NCBI RefSeq assembly: GCF_016894245.1
Contig: NZ_CP069792.1
Coordinates: forward strand, 620,001-684,000
Source of the DNA: Corynebacterium kroppenstedtii
Lineage (GTDB): Bacteria; Actinomycetota; Actinomycetes; Mycobacteriales; Mycobacteriaceae
Direction of reading: 5' to 3'
Length of the DNA stretch: 64,000 nucleotides
A model generated the notes under the pieces. The model searched no databases and was not told where the DNA came from. It worked only from the letters and a program-made list of their open reading frames with translations. The first letter of the stretch is position 1. Every line of letters starts with the position of its first letter. The translations under genes were made by a program, and so were the position numbers. Shown in pieces: positions 35,670 through 45,020 of the stretch.

Positions 35670-36275
35670 ATGGCTGTGTACGAACTTCCTGATCTCCCTT
35701 ACGATTACGACGCTCTCGAGCCTCACATCTCTGGCGAGATTATGCAGCTTCACCACGACAAGCACCATGCAACCTACGTTGCTGGCGCAAACACTGCGCT
35801 GGAGAAGCTAGAGAAGGCCCGCGAAGAAGGGGCAGACGCCAACGAGATTCGCGCACTCTCCAAGAACCTTGCCTTCAACCTTGGTGGTCACACCAACCAC
35901 TCCATCTTCTGGAAGAACCTTTCCCCGAACGGTGGCGGCGAGCCGACCGGTGAGCTGGCTGAGGCTATCAACCGCGACTTTGGCTCCTTCGAGAAGTTCA
36001 AGGATCACTTCTCCGCTGCTGCTACTGGCCTTCAGGGATCCGGCTGGGCCGTTCTCGGATACGACCACATCGCTGGTCGCCTCATTATCGAGCAGCTGAC
36101 CGACCAGCAGGGCAACGTTTCCGTTGACTTCACCCCACTACTAATGCTGGACATGTGGGAGCACGCCTTCTACCTCCAGTACAAGAACGTGAAGGCTGAT
36201 TACGTCAAGGCCGTATGGAACGTCTTCAACTGGGCGGACGTGGCAGAGCGCTACGCACGGGCCAAGTCAAAGTAA
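35670..36275 (+). CDS. sodA: Superoxide dismutase, Mn/Fe type
   Basis: The 201-residue cytoplasmic enzyme converts superoxide to oxygen and hydrogen peroxide. Metal ligands are seen at [13 protein letters not shown] (first His), [13 protein letters not shown] (second His) and [12 protein letters not shown] (Asp and His). The Gly/Gln pattern around [10 protein letters not shown] fits the manganese form, as in other corynebacteria. GAAAGG precedes the ATG. It is a single-gene unit with its own inverted-repeat-rich promoter and the terminator at 36347-36376; highly biased codon use (AAC, AAG, GAG, CTC/CTT) implies strong expression. Confidence 0.96.
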   Translation: MAVYELPDLPYDYDALEPHISGEIMQLHHDKHHATYVAGANTALEKLEKAREEGADANEIRALSKNLAFNLGGHTNHSIFWKNLSPNGGGEPTGELAEAINRDFGSFEKFKDHFSAAATGLQGSGWAVLGYDHIAGRLIIEQLTDQQGNVSVDFTPLLMLDMWEHAFYLQYKNVKADYVKAVWNVFNWADVAERYARAKSK

Positions 36276-36346
36276 TGCCCTGTGGCCACTTTCTGGTCAC
36301 ACGCGTGGCCACGATAGATAGGCGGCCACGGTAAAAAGCGTTAGAG

Positions 36347-36376
36347 GAAGAGGCACCTGCGGGTGCCTCTTCTTTT
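36347..36376 (+). terminator. Terminator of sodA
   Basis: GAAGAGGCACC (36347-36357) pairs perfectly with GGTGCCTCTTC (36362-36372) around a four-base loop, followed by TTTT. It is 72 bases past the stop. Confidence 0.9.
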
Positions 36377-36523
36377 CATACGCGGCTTGCCATACGTGGC
36401 CCACATAACCACGCACACAGCGGGACTTACAATAGGTCTATCAAGCAAAAGGGATATTCTACCGTCAGGTAGATCCAACGTCAGGCACATCTAGCGTCGA
36501 GCCGGGAAATCAGGTGTCACACT

Positions 36524-37759
36524 ATGGCCACTCAGGGCTTACCTGACGGGTACACGCCACAATCCCCCATGTACCGCAAAGTCATCTTGGCGATGGTGGG
36601 CGCTGGGTTGGCATCATTCAATGCCCTCTATTGCACACAGGCTCTCCTCCCCGTGCTGTCCGAGGACCTCCATGTCACCCCGGCAACGGCATCACTAACC
36701 GTCTCCGCGACGACGGGGATGCTCGCGCTGTCCATCATTCCGGCGTCGGTCATTTCAGAGCGCTTCGGACGCAAACGAGTCATCATGCTCAGTGCCCTAT
36801 CCGCTACCTTGCTGGGCCTTCTTCTCCCCTTATCGACGTCGGTCGGCATGCTGATTACCTTGCGTGGACTGCAAGGCATCGCTGTTGCGGGGGTTCCAGC
36901 GACGGCGATGGCGTATCTTTCGGAGGAGATTCACCCGAAACACGTTCCTCACGTGATGGGGTTATACGTTGCGGGGACGTCGGTGGGTGGGCTGTCCGGC
37001 CGCGTCATTCCCGCTGGCGTCCTGGAGTTCGCATCGTGGCGATGGGCGCTCGCGGCTACCGTGGCGGTAGCCATTATCTTTGCCTTTATCACGTCATGGG
37101 CGCTTCCCGATCAACAGCGTTTCCAGCCTAAGCGTTTGACGTTTCGGTCAGAGTTCAGCGCCATTGCCCAGCACGTGAAAAACCCGCGCTTGAGTGCGCT
37201 GTTCACCCTTGCTTTCCTTTTCATGGGTGCCTTCGTGTCACTATATGACTATGTTGGCTACCGTTTGACAGGACACTTTGGTCTCAGCGAGGGCGTCGCC
37301 GGCGCTATCTTCTTCCTCTATCTCTCCGGAACGTGGAGTGCGACGCAAGCCGGGACGATGGTCCAGAAGTTCGGGCGGGCGCGTGTCCTTGTCGGGTCGA
37401 TTGTCGGCATGATGATCGGCATGGCTGTACTGTTTTCCCCCGAGCTCATCAGTAGCATCCTGGGAATTTTACTATTCACGGCGTGTTTCTTCGCGGCCCA
37501 TTCCGTGGCGTCGGGGTGGGTCGGAGTGGTTGCTACGACCAACCGGGCGGAAGCGTCGTCGATGTATTTGTTCTGCTACTACATGGGGTCATCAATCGTA
37601 GGCTGGCTCTCCGGCCATGTTCTCCACTCATGGGAGTGGGGTGGGCTCGTCGTGTGGCTGCTTGCCGGGCTGGCCATAGCAACAGTGATTGCGTTGTTCA
37701 TCGCGCGCACCACCCCATCGACCCGAGCGACACCGTCACCGGCAGGCGACTCCCGTTGA
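36524..37759 (+). CDS. MFS transporter (YnfM-like drug-efflux type)
   Basis: The 411-residue protein has 12 membrane segments and the MFS loop 2-3 signature ERFGRKRVIMLSA near residue 83, together with GLQGIAVAGVPATAMAYLSE in helix 4 and a drug-proton antiporter-like motif C region (GLYVAGTSVGGLSGR). The overall pattern fits the YnfM/Bcr-like exporters, whose substrates here are unknown. No good ribosome-binding site is present before ATG 36524. Its end overlaps the end of the oppositely oriented msrA by 24 bases. Confidence 0.85.
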   Translation: MATQGLPDGYTPQSPMYRKVILAMVGAGLASFNALYCTQALLPVLSEDLHVTPATASLTVSATTGMLALSIIPASVISERFGRKRVIMLSALSATLLGLLLPLSTSVGMLITLRGLQGIAVAGVPATAMAYLSEEIHPKHVPHVMGLYVAGTSVGGLSGRVIPAGVLEFASWRWALAATVAVAIIFAFITSWALPDQQRFQPKRLTFRSEFSAIAQHVKNPRLSALFTLAFLFMGAFVSLYDYVGYRLTGHFGLSEGVAGAIFFLYLSGTWSATQAGTMVQKFGRARVLVGSIVGMMIGMAVLFSPELISSILGILLFTACFFAAHSVASGWVGVVATTNRAEASSMYLFCYYMGSSIVGWLSGHVLHSWEWGGLVVWLLAGLAIATVIALFIARTTPSTRATPSPAGDSR

Positions 37760-38398
37760 GTGAACCGGGCAGTAGCCATTGGGGTTTTTATCCAGGTACT
37801 GCTGGTGCTCATCTTCCGCGAGGTACATCGTTTTCGTCGGTGTGTCGCTCAGTAAAGAAATGTCGGTGGTGATGTCCCCATAGCCGGCGTCGGCCAGTGA
37901 GCGAGAGAAGGACTCCGCTATCTCACGGGCTTTCTGCACTTCGTCCTCGGTCTGTGCGTAAATCACGGAACGATACTGGGTGCCCACATCGTTCCCCTGG
38001 CGAAAGCCCTGCGTCGGGTCGTGTGCCTCGAAAAATGTGCGTATGAGATCCTCGAAGGACACTGTGTGGGGGTCATAGATGATGCGGACGGTCTCGGCAT
38101 GGCCGGTCCGACCTGTGCATACTTCCCGGTAGGTCGGGTTCGGTGTATACCCACCGGCATAACCGACCGCTGTGCTTTCTACGCCATCGATCGCCCAGAA
38201 GAGTTTTTCGGCTCCCCAAAAGCATCCGAGCCCCACGACGACGCTGCGCTGCCCGTCTTTCCACGGTCCGTCGATGGGTGTTCCCAGAACTGTGTGCGGT
38301 GCGGGGTGTGGCAGGATAGGTTCATCACGCCCGGGGAGCGCATCTTCCCTGTTCACGATGCTTGTTGGTGTGGGTTGAGTGCCAAAAAGAAATCCCAT
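37736..38398 (-). CDS. msrA: Peptide methionine sulfoxide reductase A
   Basis: The enzyme reduces methionine-S-sulfoxide in oxidised proteins. The catalytic Cys is in VGLGCFWGAEKLFW near residue 53, the resolving Cys in NPNGYCPVHSTGVAC at the C-terminus. The start is taken as ATG 38396-38398 (MGFLFGTQPTPTSIVNRED), matching the usual N-terminus ahead of EDALPGRDEPI; the open frame upstream is a low-quality Arg/Pro-rich extension, and the ATG at 38404 is a close alternative. It is convergent with the MFS gene and near sodA, as I remember for C. glutamicum, forming an oxidative-stress neighbourhood. Confidence 0.93.
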   Translation of the reverse strand: MGFLFGTQPTPTSIVNREDALPGRDEPILPHPAPHTVLGTPIDGPWKDGQRSVVVGLGCFWGAEKLFWAIDGVESTAVGYAGGYTPNPTYREVCTGRTGHAETVRIIYDPHTVSFEDLIRTFFEAHDPTQGFRQGNDVGTQYRSVIYAQTEDEVQKAREIAESFSRSLADAGYGDITTDISLLSDTPTKTMYLAEDEHQQYLDKNPNGYCPVHSTGVACR

Positions 38399-38590
38399 GA
38401 GCATAGGGTAGACCGAAGTAGTTGTGTTCGAAAGGCTTGGTCGCTGTCGCCTGTAAACTCGTGGGGATGGCGTCGACGGACAGCGCCTCGGGAATGGTGC
38501 GCCCTCGGCGCACACGGAGCATGATTATATGCACATTTTCGATGCCTATTTTCCAGTTTGTCCTCGTTGTGGAATAGCGTAGAAATCACT

Positions 38591-41581
38591 ATGAGTTCCC
38601 GCGATGAATCTCTCCCCGTCTCCCCTGATGGTTCGGCTCGTTCTTCTCACTCCGCCGACGACACTCCCTCTGGGCGGACCACCTCCGGCCGGGCCCACGG
38701 AACTGCGTCCGGCCGACCGCACGAGTCACCGTCCTCAAAGACATCAGCGCGGTCCTGGCACCGACGTGCCTCCCGCCCCGTGAGCGTGTGGCTCGCCGCT
38801 ATTATCGTCCTCGCCTTGGCGCACCCATTTGTGCCAAATAATCGCTGGATGATGGTGCATTTCTTCACTCTTGGCGCGCTGATGAACTCGATTATGGTGT
38901 GGTCGCAGCACTTCACCGAAAAGTTCCTCCACCAACGGCTCTCTGACTCCTCCCGGCCGAGGCAGGTCGCCTTAATTTATGCCCTCAATGTGGGCGTTAT
39001 TCTCTGCGTCATTGGGCAAGCGTGTAACGACGCTGCACGCGATGCACAGGAGTGGGCATGGATCGTCGTCACGGTAGGAGCCGTCATTGTTGGTGTTGCG
39101 GTGGCTATCCATGCGATGTCGCTCATTTCGCAATGGGTGAAGGCGCGCCGCGGTGCCACGGAGTCCGGCACTGACCTGGGAGACTATGCGGCGATCATCA
39201 TGTTCTACATCGCTGCATCATTGATCTTGCCCATCGGCGCGGGCTTGGGTGCAACACTGGCTCATCCTCTTCCGGGGACGTGGCACGACCGACTCATTGT
39301 GCTGCACATGGCGGTCAACGTGCTCGGCTTCGTCGGCCTGACCGCTGCGGGCACGTTGACCATTCTTTTCCCAGCTATTTGGCGTGCGCGCGTATCGGCA
39401 TTCCGCCCAGTTCCGACGCTCGCCACGATGCTGGGTGGCATTCTGGTGTTGAGCATTGGAGCGATTTCTGGACGCTTCGAGCTCGTCGGCATTGGCATGG
39501 TGGTCTATGGGGCGGGGTGGATCATTTGTGCCCGCCCGTGGGCGAGCATCGTCCGGAATTCCCGTCGCGTCTCCCACGAGCCTCCCGCCATTTTTGCGCG
39601 CTCCTCGGTGGTGTTCGCTGTTGTCTGGGTGATTGGCACGATGCTGGTCGCGGGGATCAGCCAGATTGTGAACCCTGACGACATTATTTCGACACCGACG
39701 GTTCCTCTCGTAGTTGGTTTCGGCGCGCAGTTGCTCATTGGTGTGATGTGTTACCTGCTTCCCTCGACAATGGGCGGTGGCGGTAAGGCTGTGTCACAGG
39801 GGCTTGCGACTCTAGATTTCATGGGACCTGCGCGGACGACAATGGTGAACGTCGGCTTGATCCTGTGGGTTCTCCCCGTGGGCGGGTGGCTTCACATTGT
39901 GGGATCATTTGCTGCGGGTATTGGTTTAGCGCTGTTTGTTCCGCTGGCTGCTGTGTCGGCTAAAAACCAGGTTAGGGCGATTCGAGCGCAAGCTGCGGCG
40001 CGTCGGAAAAAGGCTGATAAATCGGCGATGTCGTCTGCTTCGTCTGCTTCATCAGCTTCGTCTACCGACTCTGCACGCACTGCCGGCGCTCCCGGCGCCG
40101 ACGACGCTACTGGCGTTAGCACGAGCAGCACGGCCTCCACCCACACGTCCACCCGCGCAATTCCTCCGAACCCACCTCATTCACGATCACCACTAGCACA
40201 GGTTGCGGCCACCATGTCTGCGATTGCTCTCATCGCGTGCGCGACTCTCGCCATAACCGGTAGCGGCAATGGTTCGTCAGACAATTCCGGGGGCTCCACT
40301 GTCCCAGCAACCGGGCATACGACGTCGGTCACCGTGACGGCCAAAGGCATGTCTTTTAGCCCGAATTCTATCGACGTTCCGGCTGGTGATCGCCTGAAAG
40401 TGACGTTGAAGAACGACGGCGACCAAGTCCATGACCTCAAACTGGCCGATGGAAGTGAAACGGGGAAAGTGAACCCCGGCGAGAGCAAAACGTTCACGTC
40501 GGGCGCGATTACGAAGAAGACCAAAGGTTGGTGCACCATCCCCGGCCACCAAATGCGTGGTATGGAGTTGACCGTGAATACCAAGGGCGGTTCGAGCGGT
40601 TCCGCCGGATCAACCGCCACCGACAGCGATTCCGATGCCGATACCGCGTCGGATAAGGATGATGTTCATGCCAGCGGGCACTCTATGGCATCGACAAATA
40701 CGGATAGTCCGCTGAAACAAGAGGTGATCCGTGATCCATCAGTGGGGCCTGCGCCCGAGGGGACCACACACAATATTGATTTAACGGTCTCGCAGGTTAA
40801 TCGGACAATCCGAGAGGACGGCACGAAGCGTGCGTCGTGGACATTCAATGGTGCGCCCATGGGGCCGGTGCTGCGTGGTCACGTCGGCGATGAGTTCGTC
40901 GTCCACCTCAAGAATGATGGTTCAATTAGCCACTCAATTGATTTCCACGCGGGCATGGTGAGCCCTGACGAACCCATGCGGTCCATCAAACCCGGTGAAT
41001 CGCTGGAGTACCGGTTCCGCGCAGAACACGCCGGAGTCTGGTTGTATCACTGCGGTACGGCCCCTATCAGTATGCATATTGCTGCCGGCATGTTCGGTGC
41101 TGTGATTATTGATCCGCCGGACTTGGACCCTGTGGATCATGAATACATCATGGTTCAGTCGGAGTTGTATGGCCTGGGTAAGGACAAAGACAATCCTGTC
41201 GATTCCGCTTTGCTCCGCAGCGAAAAGCCCAGCAAAGTGGTGTTTAATGGCTTGGAGAATCAGTATGTCCAAAAGCCTCTCGAGCTCAAGAGCGGTGAGC
41301 GTGCCCGGTTCTGGTTGCTCAATGCTGGCCCGAATATTTCCGAGTCCTTCCACATTGTGGGCACGCAGTTTGATACCAGTTTCAAGGAGGGTTCATACAC
41401 TCTCCGACATGGGCGCGATGCCTTCGGTGTAGACGATGGCGGTTCTCAAGCGCTTGATCTTTTGGCTGCTCAAGGCGGTTTCGTAGAGGCTGATTTCCCT
41501 GAGGCTGGTACCTACACAATGGTTAACCACCAGTTTGCCGACGCTGAACGCGGCGCGATGGGCAAGATCAAGGTCAGTTAA
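38591..41581 (+). CDS. Membrane-cupredoxin-NirK fusion (copper nitrite reductase-like)
   Basis: The ~996-residue protein has three parts. Residues 60-460 are a polytopic membrane region with around ten helices and several conserved His (MVHFFTLGALMNSIMVWSQH, HMAVNVLGF). After a Ser/Thr/Ala-rich linker, a cupredoxin (about 575-665) has blue-copper ligands in QVHDLKL and WCTIPGHQMRGM. The last ~290 residues form a two-domain NirK-type oxidase: SHSIDFHAGM, YHCGTAPISMHIAAGM, ESFHIVGTQ and the final NHQFAD supply type 1 and type 2 copper ligands plus the Asp/His catalytic pair. Reduction of nitrite to nitric oxide is inferred; a general multicopper oxidase role is the alternative. Start ATG 38591 is chosen over the upstream TTG. 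Confidence 0.85.
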   Translation: MSSRDESLPVSPDGSARSSHSADDTPSGRTTSGRAHGTASGRPHESPSSKTSARSWHRRASRPVSVWLAAIIVLALAHPFVPNNRWMMVHFFTLGALMNSIMVWSQHFTEKFLHQRLSDSSRPRQVALIYALNVGVILCVIGQACNDAARDAQEWAWIVVTVGAVIVGVAVAIHAMSLISQWVKARRGATESGTDLGDYAAIIMFYIAASLILPIGAGLGATLAHPLPGTWHDRLIVLHMAVNVLGFVGLTAAGTLTILFPAIWRARVSAFRPVPTLATMLGGILVLSIGAISGRFELVGIGMVVYGAGWIICARPWASIVRNSRRVSHEPPAIFARSSVVFAVVWVIGTMLVAGISQIVNPDDIISTPTVPLVVGFGAQLLIGVMCYLLPSTMGGGGKAVSQGLATLDFMGPARTTMVNVGLILWVLPVGGWLHIVGSFAAGIGLALFVPLAAVSAKNQVRAIRAQAAARRKKADKSAMSSASSASSASSTDSARTAGAPGADDATGVSTSSTASTHTSTRAIPPNPPHSRSPLAQVAATMSAIALIACATLAITGSGNGSSDNSGGSTVPATGHTTSVTVTAKGMSFSPNSIDVPAGDRLKVTLKNDGDQVHDLKLADGSETGKVNPGESKTFTSGAITKKTKGWCTIPGHQMRGMELTVNTKGGSSGSAGSTATDSDSDADTASDKDDVHASGHSMASTNTDSPLKQEVIRDPSVGPAPEGTTHNIDLTVSQVNRTIREDGTKRASWTFNGAPMGPVLRGHVGDEFVVHLKNDGSISHSIDFHAGMVSPDEPMRSIKPGESLEYRFRAEHAGVWLYHCGTAPISMHIAAGMFGAVIIDPPDLDPVDHEYIMVQSELYGLGKDKDNPVDSALLRSEKPSKVVFNGLENQYVQKPLELKSGERARFWLLNAGPNISESFHIVGTQFDTSFKEGSYTLRHGRDAFGVDDGGSQALDLLAAQGGFVEADFPEAGTYTMVNHQFADAERGAMGKIKVS

Positions 41582-43547
41582 CCGTAGCGCGTGCGGTGGG
41601 CATGGTGTGCGCACCTGGCGCGCCTGCCGTGAGCCAGTTCCTGACTACGGCGGTCGCGCGGCAGTCATCCCTGTTGTAGCGAAGGAGTAGAGCACGGGCG
41701 TCGTGTTCACCCGTCACTCCCGTTGAGATTGGAGCTAATGGGTCGACCCCTTTTGCCTGCATAAACACCGACAATGATGCTTCCCCGTCCATGTCGGCGT
41801 CTTCCCAGCGAAAACCGGCCAGTGGTGCGACAGTTTTCAAACCCAGCCCTGCTGGCCCCACTAGTTCACTTTTGACGGCTGCATAAACGTCAACCCATTC
41901 TGGTGAGCGGATGAACTGGTTGACCTCCGCGACGGTGGGGACGGTGACCATTGTTGCGGGTATGGGTGCAGACGCGGATGTGGAGGCGGGTGCAGACCCG
42001 GGTGCCGGCTTCGACGCTTCAGAGGGAGTGCTGAAAGTGAGCCCACCAAAGCGCTGAGCGGACCGCTTAAGCCACATGTTCTCCCCTTGCGCCCCATAGC
42101 AGTAGGCTGCGAAGCTCTGGCCCTGGGCATGGGCACGGTCCCTTTGGTTCATCAACCACGCCCAAAACATGGCGAAATTTCGCGCTTCGGCATTAGAGTT
42201 CAACTGCTGCCACGTCACAAAAGGCCGGTAGGTGGTTCCGTCCCAGGTCCCCCACAAGTAGCATCCGCGTTCTAGGTACGCTTCCATGTCTACATCGATT
42301 TCGATGTCTGCCCTGCGGACAACCTCGGCATCACCACGGGCACCGTTTGTCCGGCCTCTCTTCTCACACGGCACTTTTTCACGCAACCCGTTTTTATCCG
42401 CCGTCTTTTCACGCGACGCATTACGCCGTTGCCGCACCTTGTCAGGCCGATGAACTGCTGTCCAGCCTTGCGTGTACGCATATGCCATGGTGCTGGCGTC
42501 GCCACAGTTAGCGTCGGCAAGCTGATGAACGGTAGATATACCGGCAAGACGATATTTGTCCGCCCGCGCCCCGTGAAGAACAAGGCTGATATCGTCCATC
42601 TGCGTCAGCTCTGCGTGGCAATCGCTCTCAAAGCGGCAGGTGCTGCACGCTTTAATTTTTCGCGGCTGCTTAGAAATCGGTACTCGAACTGCATCAACAA
42701 AGCCGTCGGTCATAGTGCCGACGGGCCACACCGCAACATCGTGAGCTCCCTGCCCCACAATCCCGATCAGGTCGGATGATAGCCCCACGTCGCGAAGAGC
42801 ATAATGGGCGGCGACCAGCGGGTGGATATCTCCTGAGTGTGTTTTAGCCCGCCCCGACCGCCACAGGGGAACCGATGTACCCAGCCTCGGTAAGGAAACC
42901 GACATAATGCGGCGTGCGGGGTCCGGCACTATGCCTTGGTGCGTACTCACGGTGACTGGCATGTAGCGAGCCTCATGCGGAAGCGCCGATGAATCCACCC
43001 GAACCAGCAGGTCAGGTGCGGTACGAATAATGATGTCGTCAGTGGAACTCAGCTCCGGGTCGGTGGGATCGGCTAACCACCATGGGTTAGCCACGTCCAC
43101 ACCGGGGCGCGCACTCTGCAGTTCTGCCATGGCTATCCGTGCCGTGAGCCGCGGATTAATAACCACTCGTACGCCTTCAGCCAGGGCCTCCAGCGTGGCG
43201 CACTCCTGGGCATCCCACATCTCATCACGGTCCTGGGGCATGGGATTCGTCCCCGCGTGATCACAGTCCGCCTGGGAACCACAATCCTGTGCACAGTCGG
43301 CGATCGTCATCACGAGTGATTTTTTATTGCCGACGCCGGGCACAGTGGTGTCATCGTCGCTAAGCTGCCCGAATACCACCGTGCGTTCAAGTTCTGATCG
43401 AGCTTGACGTGCCCGAGCTGCTTCCCGTGGTGGGCGGTGGTGGCCTTCACGATCGAAGGTGCGGCGTTGGCGAATGCGATACCGACATCCCGATAGCTCT
43501 GTAGCCTCTACGGGGGTATCCGCGGGATGGGGTCTCGGTGCAGTCAT
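41574..43547 (-). CDS. RecB-like nuclease of the TM0106 family
   Basis: The ~657-residue protein resembles TM0106-type RecB-family nucleases. Near the N-terminus is TELSGCRYRIRQ, then a Cys cluster (CSTCRFESDCHAEL near 300) that may hold an iron-sulfur cluster, and at the C-terminus an RNase H-like/3'-5' exonuclease part ending in LLRYNRDDCRATAVVRNWL. Acidic residues typical of PD-(D/E)XK nucleases occur in the first half. Function in DNA processing is inferred. Its end overlaps the copper oxidase gene by eight bases. Two further in-frame ATGs lie upstream (43556, 43580); none has a strong ribosome-binding site. Confidence 0.75.
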   Translation of the reverse strand: MTAPRPHPADTPVEATELSGCRYRIRQRRTFDREGHHRPPREAARARQARSELERTVVFGQLSDDDTTVPGVGNKKSLVMTIADCAQDCGSQADCDHAGTNPMPQDRDEMWDAQECATLEALAEGVRVVINPRLTARIAMAELQSARPGVDVANPWWLADPTDPELSSTDDIIIRTAPDLLVRVDSSALPHEARYMPVTVSTHQGIVPDPARRIMSVSLPRLGTSVPLWRSGRAKTHSGDIHPLVAAHYALRDVGLSSDLIGIVGQGAHDVAVWPVGTMTDGFVDAVRVPISKQPRKIKACSTCRFESDCHAELTQMDDISLVLHGARADKYRLAGISTVHQLADANCGDASTMAYAYTQGWTAVHRPDKVRQRRNASREKTADKNGLREKVPCEKRGRTNGARGDAEVVRRADIEIDVDMEAYLERGCYLWGTWDGTTYRPFVTWQQLNSNAEARNFAMFWAWLMNQRDRAHAQGQSFAAYCYGAQGENMWLKRSAQRFGGLTFSTPSEASKPAPGSAPASTSASAPIPATMVTVPTVAEVNQFIRSPEWVDVYAAVKSELVGPAGLGLKTVAPLAGFRWEDADMDGEASLSVFMQAKGVDPLAPISTGVTGEHDARALLLRYNRDDCRATAVVRNWLTAGAPGAHTMPTARATVN

Positions 43548-43753
43548 TAGGTTCATTATTTCAGGCGGGCCCACACACAATACGGTGAGGGCACCACAAT
43601 TAACGCTCTATGGCAGGATAACCGTTAGAGTAGAAGACGATAGAAGTAGTTAAAATTTACGTGAACTACTGAGCATTCCAACACGGTAGCGTAGAGCAAC
43701 TGCCGGTCGGTTACGCGCCAGTGTATGAGCTCTGAACTCAACAAGGATGGATC

Positions 43754-44380
43754 ATGGGATTACTAAAGCGAGCACGTCAAAAACGTCGCGACCGTAAATT
43801 AGCTGAAAAGATCGCGAAGCGTCAGGCAAAGTCCCGCGCTAAGGATGAAAAGAAGCTCAACGCGAAAAAAGAGAAATATCTGAACAAGACCGCCAAAAAG
43901 GTCATGAAGCAGGATGCAAAGGACCGCAAGGATCAACGCAAGCATGAAAAGGACCTTGCGGAGGCCGCTGTACAGCAAATTCGTGAGCGGAGTTTCTCGC
44001 CCGGTAAGGCTGCACAGTGGGCTGGTGCACTTCGCGTGGCGGCCCCGGTAGTTATCCCCCTGATCTACAGAGCGGTCAATGGAATTGAAGGCCGAAGCGT
44101 AGCGAACAAGGCCAAGAAACTGGGACTGTCAGCTCAGGACTTGTCTCGGTTCCGCGGCGATGGTGCTCCGCTGAAAGCTCGTGTAGAGAATGTACGCGTT
44201 CAGGCTAAGGACACCCCATCCGGTTTCGCGAGGGACGTCAACAAGCGACTAGATCTTTTGCTTAATAACATTGAGAGCGCAGAGAAGATGCCGAAGCAGC
44301 AGCGCAACCGGGCGCTATCGAAGGCATCGGCTGAGCTCGATGCCATGCAATCGGAGATCCACCACAAGATCGCGCATTAA
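43754..44380 (+). CDS. DUF6474-like basic coiled-coil membrane-associated protein
   Basis: A 208-residue protein with a very basic, Lys-rich helical N-terminal half (about 1-75, RARQKRRDRKLAEKIAKRQA), a short hydrophobic segment (about 93-110, ALRVAAPVVIPLIYRA) and a helical C-terminal half. It resembles a family restricted to corynebacteria (DUF6474) of unknown function. The Lys-rich part could bind nucleic acid or phospholipid. AAGGA precedes the ATG. A likely terminator follows at 44401-44435. Confidence 0.75.
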   Translation: MGLLKRARQKRRDRKLAEKIAKRQAKSRAKDEKKLNAKKEKYLNKTAKKVMKQDAKDRKDQRKHEKDLAEAAVQQIRERSFSPGKAAQWAGALRVAAPVVIPLIYRAVNGIEGRSVANKAKKLGLSAQDLSRFRGDGAPLKARVENVRVQAKDTPSGFARDVNKRLDLLLNNIESAEKMPKQQRNRALSKASAELDAMQSEIHHKIAH

Positions 44381-44400
44381 GTTCAATCACTCATTCCCAC

Positions 44401-44435
44401 CTCCGCAGGGCTCTCCGTCCTGTGGGGGTTTCTTT
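44401..44435 (+). terminator. Probable terminator after the DUF6474-like gene
   Basis: CTCCGCAGG (44401-44409) pairs, with two G-U pairs, to CCTGTGGGG (44419-44427); GTTTCTTT follows. Confidence 0.6.
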
Positions 44436-45020
44436 GTGGGCACGATGTCGGACGGCCTCGTGGGGCTACTTTTCTATGACAACCTCTTTGCCTTCCTTAT
44501 GTTTTACTGGCAGTTGAATCGGGATTTTGCCCACCAGATCAAAACACCCTGTGGAAAAGCGTAGTAAAAACTGATTCACAGTGGTGAGAAATCGTCTCAG
44601 GAATATCTGTTGGCACGCCATTAATAGTGTTCGGGACTGACTGAGTACTTTAAAAGAAGCTTTCCAATAAATAGAGAAATTAATGACGCACACGAGTAGA
44701 CTTTCGCCGAATATATACGCATAATGGTGTAGCATATGGTGTTATCGGCATATGGTTACGGCCATTTGATGTCATCCATCTGATGTCATCGTGTCGTACG
44801 ACGTCGCGTAACGGTGCTCAATCATGGTGTGTGATCATCCATCGCCATGGATTAGCATTCTGCACACGATTTACGCTACAACCGGCCTTAAAGCTCCACT
44901 CCTAAGCCAAGCGAATACTCATCCGGTGAATGGGGCTTTAAAAACAACGGTATGTAGTCGTAACGTCCACCGCGGCTAGGTTCTCTCACCATAAGAAAAC
45001 ATTGATATAAGGAGATAACA
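44436..45020. promoter_or_regulatory. A/T-rich region with tandem repeats upstream of lsr2
   Basis: The 585 bases before lsr2 hold no convincing gene; a 90-codon minus-strand frame at 44466-44735 lacks a start signal and looks random. Two tandem 14-base units, ATTTGATGTCATCC (44764-44777) and ATCTGATGTCATCG (44778-44791), are preceded by two GCATATGGT copies (44732 and 44749). The stretch is clearly A/T-richer than its surroundings, as expected for a site that Lsr2 binds to regulate itself. Confidence 0.5.

Noticed and set aside
44466..44735. 89-codon minus-strand frame upstream of lsr2
   Set aside because: A/T-rich chance frame, no Shine-Dalgarno sequence, no family resemblance; the region is better explained as regulatory.
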